From Isoperla grammatica (lineage: Eukaryota; Arthropoda; Insecta; Plecoptera; Perlodidae), in contig OX246747.1 of NCBI GenBank assembly GCA_945910005.1, positions 33,646,293 to 33,710,292 on the forward strand: DNA of 64,000 bases, written 5' to 3'. This document shows positions 54,801 to 64,000 of this stretch, piece by piece. Positions within the stretch are counted from its first letter, which is position 1; each line of letters starts with the position of its first letter. A program made the translations under genes and the position numbers. A model generated the notes under the pieces. It was given only the letters and a program-made list of their open reading frames with translations. It was not told the DNA's origin and ran no database searches.

Positions 54801-57148
54801 AATTCCAGTTGTAGTGTAAACAGTAGCTAGTACTGGGTACTTCGTTAGTAGATAAGGTAAAATAAACAATACCAAACAATGACATTCTTCTCGGAACGAA
54901 TCGGGGTTCCGATATATAAACAAGTTGAAGGTATATGGAATGCTTCTCGGTAAACAAAGCACGTACCTGCCATCACACAAACTGCGGCCGCCGCGATCGG
55001 GGGAGGGGGGGGGGGGGATTTTATGTGAGAAGATGCATGCACATTGTTTGGAAAACTTAAAAAAATCACAACAATGATAATAATGTGTGAAAAATGAAAA
55101 ATTATATTATTGGTTGTAGGGAAGTCTTCAAATATCAATTATATATATATATCTTGACCCCGTTTCCGACATTAATTATCGGGTATGGGGGAGTAGCAAT
55201 TAGTACTCCATGTCGTGGGCTAAAGTCTTCGTTGCCGGCTAGCCAGGCCTGACACAACCACCTCCTCAACCTCTTCCTCGATCACTTCTTCCGTTACCAG
55301 AGGGCTGTTTAGTAGTTCCCTCCATCCACGAAGACGTTCTCTCTCCAATCTTACTTTCACGCTTTCAACACCTAATCTTTCTCTGATCACACTACTTCTA
55401 ATCCTGTCTTACTTTGTCACACCCAGTGTGCTTCTCAAGAACTTCATTAAAAAAATTAAAAAAATAATTTATCTCAAACAAAATTATTTAATTTTTGGGA
55501 TGTTTTTGAGTAGGTACCTAATTTTCCAGACATAGGCCTACCTAGAGTTTTTAATGACACAGTAAAAGGGTTAATAATAACATAAACTCAACAATACCTG
55601 CTGCGCGTCAAAGCAGACGTCCTGCAGTATCAGCGTGTCGAGCCTATGACAGACGACGGAGACGCGTCTCAGCAGCGTGAACGTGAGCCGCCCCTGAGTG
55701 CGAGCGTCCGCCCTCGCCTTCCGTCCCTTCTTGCCACCCCCGCGCCGGCCCCGGTGCGCCTCCAGACGGAAGTCGAGAGCGAGGTAACGCGTCGTAGGCA
55801 ACAGGTAGTCGCAGTAGACATCCTCGAACGACTTCGAATCGAGCGGGTCGGCGCGACAGTCAACGTGGGACCAAAGGGTGCGGTCGCGGGTCACGTTCCA
55901 CAGGCGAGAGCACGACCTAGACAGCGTTTATTTTTGTGTATAGCAAATTTGTAGATTTCGGGCAACCAAATTTTAATTTGTAAAACTCAAATTTGAAAAG
56001 ATTTTTTTCGGATTTCTCGATAACTTATTTTTAAGGTATATAGCCTAATGTGAAGAATGGATCCAACAGCTTACCTTCGTGTAAGATGACGGATTTGCGA
56101 GTTTGAAGTACACATAAAAACAATACAAATATAACATATGTTATATGTTATGTATACCGGTATATGTATGTATGTTATGTTATAGGCCTATGTTATGTGT
56201 ACCTACTACAAACTCGCAAATTTGTCATCTTACATGAAGTTAAGCTGTTGGATCCTTTCCTCACATTTTATACAATTCCAGCTGATTGGCACCCGCTTTC
56301 ATAACCTAATTTATTTTAAAATTAGTTTATTGACCATGATTTTAGCATTTTCGAGCTCTAAGTTACACAGCGTATGGCATTTTCCAATGAGCTGCACACA
56401 GTGCAGCCAAAGGAAAACACCATTACATGCATAATAATGCTCCCGAGTCGAGTATCCAGTTCATTCTAAAGATTGAGTCCGCACACTTTTCAGTGCCAAT
56501 CAATAGTGAGTGAGTGACGTAATCTATAGATTTATTCCCTACTGCATAGCCTACTAGGACTATAGGCCTAGTCCTGGGAAAGGAAGGAGGATGGAAGTAA
56601 GGGGAGTGATGGAAGAGAAGAAGCAAAAAAACCAGAGAAGAATGAGAAAAGGAAAGTGGGTGTTGGAGGAAGGGAGAAGAAGGAAAAAATGGGAAAGGAG
56701 GGATGGAGGAAGAAGTTAGTCTCTTGCCACCGGCTTACGGCCAACAGCGAGGATTTAATCAACAACAACAAGAACTATCATCATCCAATTTGATTTAAAT
56801 ATAGGCCTAATTGCCTTGCTCAGCCTATCCTGTAAGTATAAGAAGGTTACCCACCTAGGCCTACCAAAAATCTAGACATAAGACGGTCCTATGACTGGCC
56901 TAGGCCTAGGCCTAGTTTAGTACATAGGCTATCTATCCTACTTACTGGCTCAAATTTATGAGATCTGCTGGTGACAAGTGTGCGAAGATAATCAGCAGAA
57001 CGTCATCAGATAATTCAAGCAAGCCTGGCCCAACTTGTGGTGGCTCAGTCACAATTTCGATTAGGCCTAAATCTAATTTATCATCAAAGTTCGTTTTCAT
57101 CCGTTTTGCTGTCCCTGGACCATCCTCTTCTTGAACATCGTTTTCCAT
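50173..57148 (-). CDS. F-box and leucine-rich-repeat protein (FBXL12-like), 5 exons, about 830 aa
   Basis: Exons 57148-56946, 55916-55598, 54096-53974, 53019-52858 and 51858-50173; phases match throughout. The first exon has the start ATG in GCCATGG context and an F-box, LLELSDDVLLIIFAHLSPAD then LINLSQ, completed in exon 2 by SCSRLWNVTRDRTLWSHVD. F-boxes bind SKP1 in SCF ubiquitin ligases. Later exons give LRRs: IPFGQFPSSLTHLSLKNSDV, CAKLRELRLQGCYALGD, LETLDLRGTQVGD, and in the last exon LKTLVLRHFPKITDQSLYVL and LVSLRYLDVTGTSVTACGV. Short F-box plus RLWNVTRDRxLWxHVD and FPSSLxxLxL resemble FBXL12 (about 326 aa), but this protein is much longer because of a large low-complexity insert in exon 5. 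Substrate unknown. Confidence 0.82.
52349..52558. mobile_element. Foldback element with perfect 70-bp arms and GAAACGTC loop
   Basis: Left arm 52349-52419 and right arm 52488-52558 are exact complements (through GGAGCCAACAGCTTACCTGA and CCATTTGGCAGGCTGCGTAG). Loop has GAAACGTC at 52438-52445. Lies in the F-box gene intron between exons 53019-52858 and 51858-50173. Confidence 0.88.
53230..53540. repeat. Two partial duplicates of an F-box gene exon end and its splice donor
   Basis: Copies at about 53239-53280 and 53421-53462, minus strand, read as FND/NMHR/KIMPNLQ followed by GTAACTTAG, matching the real exon end at 53974 (NDMHRIMPNLQ|GTAGGTAAC). They are 182 bp apart and share flanking GATTTGAAGAGTGGAGTTA and GGCAAGTATAGAGGTGACTC. 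Confidence 0.8.
54261..54385. mobile_element. Foldback element, relative of 56059-56255
   Basis: GTAAGATGACAAATTTGAGA on the left pairs with TCTCAAATTTGTCATGTTAC on the right, followed by TGTTGGATCC. F-box gene intron. Confidence 0.7.
56059..56255. mobile_element. Foldback element, about 55-bp arms
   Basis: GGATCCAACAGCTTACCTTC and GTAAGATGACGGATTTGCGA on the left pair with TCGCAAATTTGTCATCTTAC and GTTAAGCTGTTGGATCC on the right. F-box gene intron 1. Confidence 0.8.
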
Positions 57149-59113
57149 GGCTTGTGGTTGTGCCTCAAAGATGTAGGATAACTCTAGTGATTCGATGTCC
57201 TTCGTCTTCTATGGCTTAGCTAGGCCTAGGCCTAGGCCGAGTCACCTTCTAGGCTAGCTGGCTTCTAGGCCTAGCTGAGCCAAACCTATAAAGACAGAAA
57301 TGCAAAACCTTTACTCAGTTGCTAAAAACTACATTAATAAAGGTACACTGCGTCGAAAGATAAAGTTAATTCACATTAATTTGCCAAGTAAAAGACATAC
57401 TATTGATATAATCCAACCGAGGAATAAGTAAAAACCAAGATTCTCCAACACCAAAGAAAAAGTAGGTATCACAACAAGATGTAATACCAACAGGACAACA
57501 AAATTTTCACGAGTATTCAGTGATCTTGCTCATAACCTCGTAGATTCTTTCATGTTCCATTGTTGGTATTTCAATTCTTTTTCTTCTCTTGAAGGTGGCT
57601 ATGGCTATCACTGATTGTGATAAATGGATTTACACTGGCTGAAGTGGTGGGTTGTGGTTAGCTACTTTATTGTAAAAGATTATTTTTTCAAAAATCCTAC
57701 TTGCCTTGCTAATGCTTTCTCCTTTTACCCTTTTTTTCTCATTTTCTATCATAAGCAATATCAGACACTAGAAATGTATATGTAGTCTTTGTCATTTTTC
57801 AGGTTTCAATTTTACAAAAATGCTAATTTTGAAATAATCATTAAATTTTTGGAAAATTTATTTTCACATTGGTCAACGAGAACTTCATATTTGCTCGTAA
57901 TAAAATTTTTAAAACTTAGCATGTACTGGTAAATGTAAAGGTATATGGCAACGGGGATGGATAATGAAAAGTACCCTATTGTAATTACTAATTACACCAT
58001 GCAACCATTGCTTCACCCCCCCCCCCCCCCCCCCCTCCGACCCAAATCTCATGATTAATTCAAGCAACTCCTCACCAGCAATTCTTATTATTCTCCTGTG
58101 TTTACGTTGGAGGCAACATTTGTTTACATTGACGGAAGTGTTCGGAAAACAACTTTTCAAAATGGACATGACAAAATTCTCCTACTTACCGAACTGCAAG
58201 ATCCGTTTTTTCCAATCCTCAGCTTCAGGAAATTATACTTGTTCTGTTAATACGCGTATACCAGTGTGTTATTTACAAAGAAACCCCCCATGTTATCTTA
58301 AGGATTTAGTTGCCAGCAGCTAACATAAGACTTTAATAAATAATAAATATAAACAGTCAATGCACTTTTAACTTAGATAGATGAAAAGTACATTACATAC
58401 ATTTGCAAAGATTCAATTTTTGTTTGCAATATTTGGTTTTCTGCACTCGGAATTGTTTCTCAACATCTGGAAGAGCTGGTCTAACAATCTCCTACACTGC
58501 CTGCACTTCGCTCGTTGGTCTTCAGGGTTTATTCATGATTCCAACAAAGAGGGTCTAGGACTTGATTCACAGTTCAGGTCATAGGATTTAAAAATTAAAA
58601 GAAATTCATCAATAGAACATGGTTAAACAAAAACTCAAATGTAGGTATTTTGCTTTTATTTACAATAGCTTATGGAAAAATATGATGCAAACTTTACAAT
58701 GTTAAATTACTAAATCTCTATTAAAGTACAAAAATTGTTCATGAGTTGAGTATGTAAATACAAAAAGACAATACAATATGTAGTCAAAAATAAATTAAAA
58801 TAAATTGGTCACTTTAAAAAAATTACGTAACAACTTACCTTCTATTCCTGCCCACTTATAAAATTAATATAGAACATGCACTTGAAGGGCAAAATAACAA
58901 GTGAGATCAATCAATCAAGTGATAAAATACAATCTATGAGCATTTTACACTGGATCCAATTACTTAGCAACGATCTTGTGTCCTCTGCGAACGAGAACCG
59001 AAAAGAAGTCTTCAGTCAAGATGTCAAACTTCAAACCAGTCTTTTCGCCGATTTTACGACGGTCACTCCGGGAATAAAAAACGTCGACAAAACACGAGTC
59101 GCTCTCAATCTTT
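57149..59113. other. Intergenic stretch between the F-box gene start and the GEN1-like gene end
   Basis: Holds (AGGCCT)-rich palindromic clusters at 57223-57270, a C-run at 58016-58035 and an isolated 90-codon plus-strand frame (58051-58323) without domain. A TTTATT at 58655-58660 could be the minus-strand poly(A) signal of the GEN1-like gene. The 5' side should contain the F-box gene promoter, but no motif stands out. Confidence 0.4.
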
Positions 59114-61085
59114 TCAAGAGTTCCGCGCTTGTATCCTCTGACAGAGCGGCACGAAATCGACATTCGACACGTCGAACTCGTCTCTTTCGAACTCGGCCGC
59201 AATCGAATCCGACATCAAAAACTCTTCGTTCGGGCCTCGCTCGACTTCTCCCGGCTCGGATCGAACGTTCGGGACGAGAGACGAAGCGCGGTCTCGACCG
59301 TTGGTCAACTCGAATCGAAACGAGTCGTAGTTTTCTTCGGCTCTAGATCGCACACGGAGAAATACTTCGTCGTTTTCCGTCTCCGAATCGACGTCGTAGG
59401 TATTTTCGTTGTTTTTCGACGCAGACTTTGATCTCGCACTTGTCTTAGGCCTCGAGTCTAGTTCTAACGCGTCGGAAACTCCTTCCGTGCAACCGTCGAA
59501 CCCAACGATACTGTCAATCAAAGCCGACAGGTCGGAAATATCGTCGTTTGAATCCAGATCTTCCAAGTCGTCGACCAAGGACATGTTTTTAAAACTATCC
59601 TCCAACCGGTACATCGGTAACGCGGCCAGTTTCTTCGGCGTCGAATTACGTCGAGTTATCTTCCTGTCCTTTAACCCGACCTTGACTCCGGGACTCCCGT
59701 ATCTTTTCGCGCACGTCTTTCCTTCGTCGTTCGACTTAACGTCATCGCCGCGCTTCGCGCGATTACACATCACGTCATCGACCCTGCGATTACTGATCGT
59801 TTGCACCTTCCGCATCAAGCTCGCGATCGTGACCTGCGGTCGTTTCTGCGCGGCGGCCGCCTCGTTCTTCGGAACGGTCGCTCGTTTCTTGCGGACTTTT
59901 GTCGTCGCGCCGGCGTTCTCTTGTTGGGAATCGTGAAGGCGAGTTTGCGAGACCGCGTCCATGTCGGTGAGGGTTTTGGTCTTCGCTGCGGGACGTTGCA
60001 CGAACACGTTCAGAGAGAGCTGCTTCAGGGGATCCTTCTGAGACGGTCTGTCGGCGTCCGACGTCTCCCGATCTTTCGTCTTCTTCGTGGCTCGAGGTTT
60101 CCGCTTGGCTGTGAACAATGTTGACGATAATATGGGGAGGCGTACAACAAACGACTATACTGCAGCGCTGCGAGCGTTCCGGCCACTGAGCTCTGCCTGC
60201 TCAATTAACCGAAACCCCATCGAGGAGGCAGTGCACTACTTATTATTGTAAAATTATCCAAAGATTCCAAAGAAGTCAAATAGTTTTGCAATGACTTCAG
60301 AATTCTTATTGTTGGAAATTGTGTGTATATCCAATATTCAGTGACTGTTGGTCAGATCGCTCGCAACGCTCTCTGTACACTTGTTACGCCTCCCCGTACT
60401 AAGGTGGAAGGGTAGTCTCACTATAAGAATCAAGTCAAATTAACTTGTTTTTTTAAGATACATTATGGAATGCAACACAATATTGAAAAAGTGATAAATG
60501 TCGGAAATGTAGTTTCGTAAGATCCAAAAACTGGTTTAACAAAGTTTCAAATATTGCAATCATTATTGAATTTGTCATTAGTGCAGTAAATTAAATAATT
60601 AATAATTGATATAAAATAATAATTACATGCTACTTGCAAATACATAGTTCTTTATGATTTCAGAAAAGTTATCTTCTTTGTAACAAGATTTAAAAAGTCT
60701 CTCTCTCTCTATATATATATATCGTTACTCTTTTTTCCAAAATCATTCAGTTGGGTAAAGGGGTGTTTCCACCATTGATCTTGGGCATCCCAGGAATCAG
60801 TATAAAAAATTAAAAAATATTAAAAAAATTATTAAAAAAATCTATAAACTTTTTTTTTTATTTCAAATAGGCTAGTTGAAAATTCGAATACATGTTTGCA
60901 AGTGTGCCGCCCCTCCACCACACCCACCTTTCTTGGCCGCCTCCTTCTCCTCCAGGTACGCCCGCACCAGATCCGGATAGACCTCCTCCACCAGAGTCTG
61001 AGGCTCTAGCGTCGTCAGCAGGTCCTCCGTGCTGACACCCTCGTCTAGAGTCAGCGCCGCGACGACGCCCCCACTGTCGACCCAC
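59114..61085 (-). CDS. GEN1-like Holliday-junction resolvase, last two exons (C-terminal part)
   Basis: Exons 61085-60928 (CTCGCAG|G to AAA G|GTGGGT) and 60108-59114 (TTCACAG|CC, stop TGA); phase 1 joins them to give EKEAAKKAKRKPRATKK. The first exon reads WVDSGGVVAALTLDEGVSTE then LEPQTLVEEVYPDLVRAY, like the segment behind the chromodomain of GEN1 (LLTIEEESLFEAAYPEIVAVYQ in human, as I recall it). The second exon is a long basic, then acidic, disordered tail ending FVPLCQRIQARNS, similar to the PLPLRQRLKLRFQS end of human GEN1. GEN1 is an XPG/FEN-family nuclease that cuts Holliday junctions; its nuclease domain must lie beyond the right edge of the window. The family call is by resemblance only. 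Confidence 0.55.
60128..60412. mobile_element. MITE with GGGGAGGCGTA ends in the GEN1-like intron
   Basis: Left ATATGGGGAGGCGTACAACAA; right ACTTGTTACGCCTCCCCGTA. Subterminal GCTGCGAGCG and CGCTCGCAAC also pair. It lies just upstream of the last exon on the minus strand. Confidence 0.6.
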
Positions 61086-61159
61086 CTGCGAGCAGAGCGG
61101 CGACAAGGCGTTCGCTTTGAGGCGTTCACTCGTCCGGGGATTTATACACAACATGGGCG

Positions 61160-61380
61160 GTTACGGATTTTGACAGGATGGGTATACTATATATAAGACT
61201 ATGTACAGGCAAAAAAATTTCAATTTAAAAATGAAAACTTTAAAAATACCTACATAAAGTGAAATTTAAAAGTCTCCATTATTTCATAAGTGTCTTCAAT
61301 TCAATTCATTTCAATTAGTATATTCAGATTTTGATTTTTACAGGATGGGTATATAAGACTATAGGTCTGTTCGTTCTGTA
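61160..61380. repeat. Short direct duplication
   Basis: GACAGGATGGGTATAC...TATAAGACTAT at about 61170-61202 and TACAGGATGGGTATATAAGACTAT at about 61339-61362, 165-170 bp apart. Confidence 0.55.
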
Positions 61381-62630
61381 GTAGCAGTCGCACTGCAGGA
61401 GGCGAGTTGGAGCAAAGGCATATGACGTCATAGGAGTTGGTAGCACATTGGAGTAGTTAATAAAACGAACGGTTTTGTAGCAGATTTTGTTGCGCGGCAA
61501 ATTAATTCTCAATTACCTTGAGATACCAGCATCAACCTAGAGCTACTGAATAGAATATTTCATAGAATAATAGTATTAAAATGTCCCTGCAGGCCAAGTA
61601 TCACCCTATTATACTCGAAAGGCGAGAGTAATTGTTATTTACAGTAGGGCCTAGTGATAACATCGATTAACCGAAAACCGGTTTCGAACCGGTTTAGATA
61701 GAAACCGGTTTCGATTTTTAGATTCGGTTTTGCTTTTTTGCGCGGCGTGTGCTTCACCCTCGCTAAGAGCCACGCCTCTGACGGGCGGGCGGGCAGGTTG
61801 TGGATTGCCTAACGACGTGTCCCGTAGCAACAAGGAACCACCTGTCGACTACTCAGATTTCGTCTTCTTTCCTGGGATTTCCTTGTTTGTGTGGACTAAT
61901 TAGCAGCTGTATTAACAGTAAAACCGCCTTTGTACGTTTCGCTTTTCTACGTTTCTTAGGTTAATGCGTTCCAAAAATCAGCCCGTCAGGGAAATTTGAT
62001 CCAATAGTACGTTTTATGTGTTCTCATAATCGGTTTTTCCGGCCAGACAGTGAGCCGAATTCCAAGTTGTTATTGTTCAACGCGACCACGTTAGGGTGGT
62101 GTCACACTATGCGTTGCTAACGGTCCTGCAAGAGCGGAACGCTTTTGAGGGATGGTGACAGCACACGCTTTTAAATGCGAGGTGTCACACTTGTGCGTTG
62201 CCAACGCGTCCAACGGATGCTACCGCAGCATGCTGCCGCGTAGACGGACGAGCGGACAGCGGGATTTGAGCGACAACACACGTAGTTAGATGCAAGGTGT
62301 CACACTATGCGGTTGTAACGGAGCGTTAGCAAGTTGTTTGTACTGTTTTCCACAATGTTTGATGTGAACAAGTTCATTTAATTTCTTGTTTACTTTTCGT
62401 TAAATATATTTGTATCCATTTTTTGTAACCTTTCTTTGTGTGCTTTCAGTTTTTGTATAATGACTAATGAGGTATATTTTTTACCTACGTACTCTCACTA
62501 TGGTTTAGTCTTTTGAATTGTATGTTTATGTTTAAGCCACAGTTAAGCCTGTATAAGTGCTTTGTGGCTTTTTATATAGAGAACCATTTTTATGTTAATT
62601 TGTATAATTTATAATCGAATAAGAAAACTT

Positions 62631-62932
62631 ATTATTAGTATTATTATTTTATTGTTGCAATACATACAAACTCGGTCAAAACCGGCATAAACATGTTGTA
62701 CGGACACAAATGTCAAGTATTTCCATGTGTTTACATTATTAAAATCTACTTAGAACTACTTAATATATCTTCTTCTTCTTCTTCTTCTTCTTCTTCTTCT
62801 GCTTCTCAAATGCCCACATTTGGCTATACTACTGAATATATCATTGTCCACATTATTTTTTCCAAACCGAACTGTGGATGCTATGTACGGTCGTGGAGGA
62901 TTTGTACTCATCCCAGCATTCGCTCTTTTGGA

Positions 62933-62940
<8 letters not shown>
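62631..62940 (-). mobile_element. LINE 3' end, copy 3 (innermost of the nest)
   Basis: Same 3' region as copies 1 and 2 in the kinase intron, with (GAA)n at 62769-62801 complement sense and an (AAT)n tail at its 3' end (62631-62660). Truncated near 62940 beside a second (ATT)n array (62943-63048). Confidence 0.8.
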
Positions 62941-62942
<2 letters not shown>

Positions 62943-63024
<82 letters not shown>

Positions 63025-63048
63025 GATTATTATTATTTTCATTATTTA
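62943..63048. repeat. (ATT)n microsatellite
   Basis: About 34 units with rare substitutions, next to LINE copy 3. Confidence 0.92.
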
Positions 63049-63765
63049 TTTAGTTTAAAATTTTTTTTCAGAACAGATAAAACTTATTCTAAACATGGTT
63101 AAATTTAAATTTAATTCGTGTTTTTATGAGCACACCGCTAAGTGCCCCCTTGCCACCCCTGTGGACACCCATGCACAGAGCCATGTGTTCTCACTTAATT
63201 TTATCTGCCATTCTTCGGATTTTAATCAACGTGCTATCCTGCTACCGCAGTATAGTGTGACAGGTAGAGGCCATCCGCTTTAAGCGCATCCGCTTTTGTA
63301 GGAGCGTCAGCAACGCATAGTGTGACACCAGCCTTAGTCATTCATCCCAGTTCTGCGAAGCGCCCTCCACCCCCTTCCATCGCTCAACACAATGCAACCC
63401 AGCAGCCAGTGAGTGACTTGACCTTGACCAGCTGCATCTCGTTCCGCGTGGGAGGGGGGTGGGGGGTCTCTGAAAAGGTCGTTTTATCTACGATCTCGGC
63501 TGCCGGCACTGAGGTTCTTTACCTCCCTCGCTGATACAACCTTACGTAAATATGTTTATTTTTGGAGAGCGTTTTTTTTTTTTTTTTTGAAAACCGGTTT
63601 TAAACCGGTTTCGAATTCGGTTACCCGGTTAGTAATTTTAGTAACCGATGTCATCACTAGTAGGGCCCAGGCCTAGACCTAGGCGAACTCATTGGTGAGA
63701 GGTTTGGGACAATCCACTAGCCCTAGAGTGTAGAAAACACTATTTATATAAATTTAAAATGTATA

Positions 63766-63885
63766 CTAAGCATATAACTCATTTGGACTATCAAATATGT
63801 AATGACCATCCACTTTTTCTGGGCCATTCTCTCCACAAGCAATCTTGCACACTTCTCCATCCATAATTACGCGCCTTTTTGCAAC
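63766..63885 (-). CDS. Candidate exon, unidentified; hairpin at its acceptor
   Basis: Minus strand: GTAGCAG|GTTGCAAAAAGGCGC opens a frame VAKRRVIMDGEVCKIACGEN then GPEKVDGHYIFDSPNELYA and TAG (63768-63766). The composition looks protein-like, and KRRVIMDGEVC has a faint resemblance to the chromodomain start of GEN1 (VKTRIRNGVHC), but the stop and lack of a matching donor phase mean it cannot simply be joined to the GEN1-like exons. It may be the end of another gene or a remnant. Confidence 0.3.
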   Translation of the reverse strand, partial: VAKRRVIMDGEVCKIACGENGPEKVDGHYIFDSPNELYA

Positions 63886-63951
63886 CTGCTACAACTTTAC
63901 TGAAAGCGCTCCACCTCTCGAGTAGGAGCACTTTCAGTAGAGTTGTAGCAG
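63886..63951. repeat. 27-bp inverted repeat hairpin
   Basis: CTGCTACAACTTTACTGAAA pairs with TTTCAGTAGAGTTGTAGCAG, extending to GCGCTCC/GGAGCAC, with a 12-base loop. It ends exactly at the presumed acceptor of the candidate exon. Confidence 0.75.
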
Positions 63952-64000
63952 CTACCATTTCGTAATCGAACACTTTTGTAGTAGCGCCAACTTACTACCA

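Larger units (their letters stand above)
62094..63333. mobile_element. PIF/Harbinger-like element nested inside the hAT-like element
   Basis: Target duplication TTA at 62091-62093 and 63334-63336. Terminal inverted repeats of about 45 bp: GGGTGGTGTCACACTATGCG / GGCTGGTGTCACACTATGCG, continuing TTGCTAACGGTCC / TTGCTGACGCTCC. TTA targets and this type of end are typical of Harbinger. No transposase frame, so non-autonomous. Confidence 0.8.
61652..63659. mobile_element. hAT-like element (outermost of three nested elements)
   Basis: 2008 bp, flanked by the exact 8-bp target duplication GTAGGGCC (61644-61651 and 63660-63667). Ends TAGTGATAACATCGATTA and TAGTGATGACATCGGTTA fit the hAT YARNG rule. 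Subterminal regions are rich in AACCGGTTT. No transposase: most of its length is a later insertion. Confidence 0.82.

Noticed and set aside
58051..58323. 90-codon plus-strand frame between the F-box and GEN1-like genes
   Set aside because: No domain, no splice partner, AT-rich; likely chance.
59409..59936. 175-codon plus-strand frame
   Set aside because: Antisense of the GEN1-like last exon; no domain.

Overview
This is a eukaryotic (animal) genomic window. The genes have many small GT-AG exons that are GC- and CpG-rich, set in AT-rich introns, and the gene families are metazoan: a ZC3H4/Su(s)-like CCCH protein, a testis-specific-type serine kinase, an FBXL12-like F-box/LRR protein, a GEN1-like resolvase and an Ig-domain exon. 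The load of (AAAT)n, (ATT)n and (GTCA)n microsatellites, tRNA-derived SINEs, hAT, PIF/Harbinger, Penelope-like and non-LTR fragments, and the over-abundant palindrome AGGCCT, suggest a marine invertebrate. I cannot place the phylum from sequence alone. A 200-N assembly gap lies at 14362-14561.

Layout. About 0-12.3 kb (minus strand): at least 13 exons of a ZC3H4/ZC3H6-type three-CCCH-finger nuclear protein. I could join all of them in frame by splice phase. The first coding exon is not found, and the 3' end is either at position 56 or outside the window. About 12.3-22.7 kb: no convincing gene except one partial Ig-like exon cut by the N gap; it holds a duplicated 0.3-kb foldback element, a tRNA-like SINE and an 8-copy 53-bp minisatellite. 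22.7-23.7 kb: a 0.94-kb essentially perfect (GTCA)n array. 24-29 kb: hAT-like MITEs, SINEs and a PIF/Harbinger-like region with a broken transposase (plus strand) and an intact two-exon MADF/BESS-like gene (minus strand). 29.7-34.4 kb: a complete Ty3/Gypsy LTR retrotransposon with target duplication, equal-length LTRs and one open 1310-codon gag-pol frame. 34.6-42 kb: foldbacks and MITEs, one with a good hammerhead-ribozyme core. 43.4-46.8 kb (plus strand): a complete three-exon TSSK-like kinase of 355 aa, whose second intron has a hAT MITE exactly on its 5' splice site and two LINE 3' ends. 50.2-57.1 kb (minus): a five-exon F-box/LRR gene of about 830 aa with a very large disordered insert. 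59.1-61.1 kb (minus): the last two exons of a GEN1-like gene. 61.6-63.7 kb: a three-level nest of hAT, Harbinger-like element and LINE tail.

The host genes are unrelated housekeeping or germline-type genes and do not form a pathway. The most distinctive pattern is at splice junctions. Small tandem duplications span exon-intron boundaries in the ZC3H4-like and F-box genes, and DNA transposons with 8-bp target duplications sit on or within a few bases of 5' splice sites in the kinase and ZC3H4-like genes. A second pattern is a set of foldback elements carrying GAAACGTC, at least one with a hammerhead core. All function calls rest on motif recognition by eye; no database search was possible.
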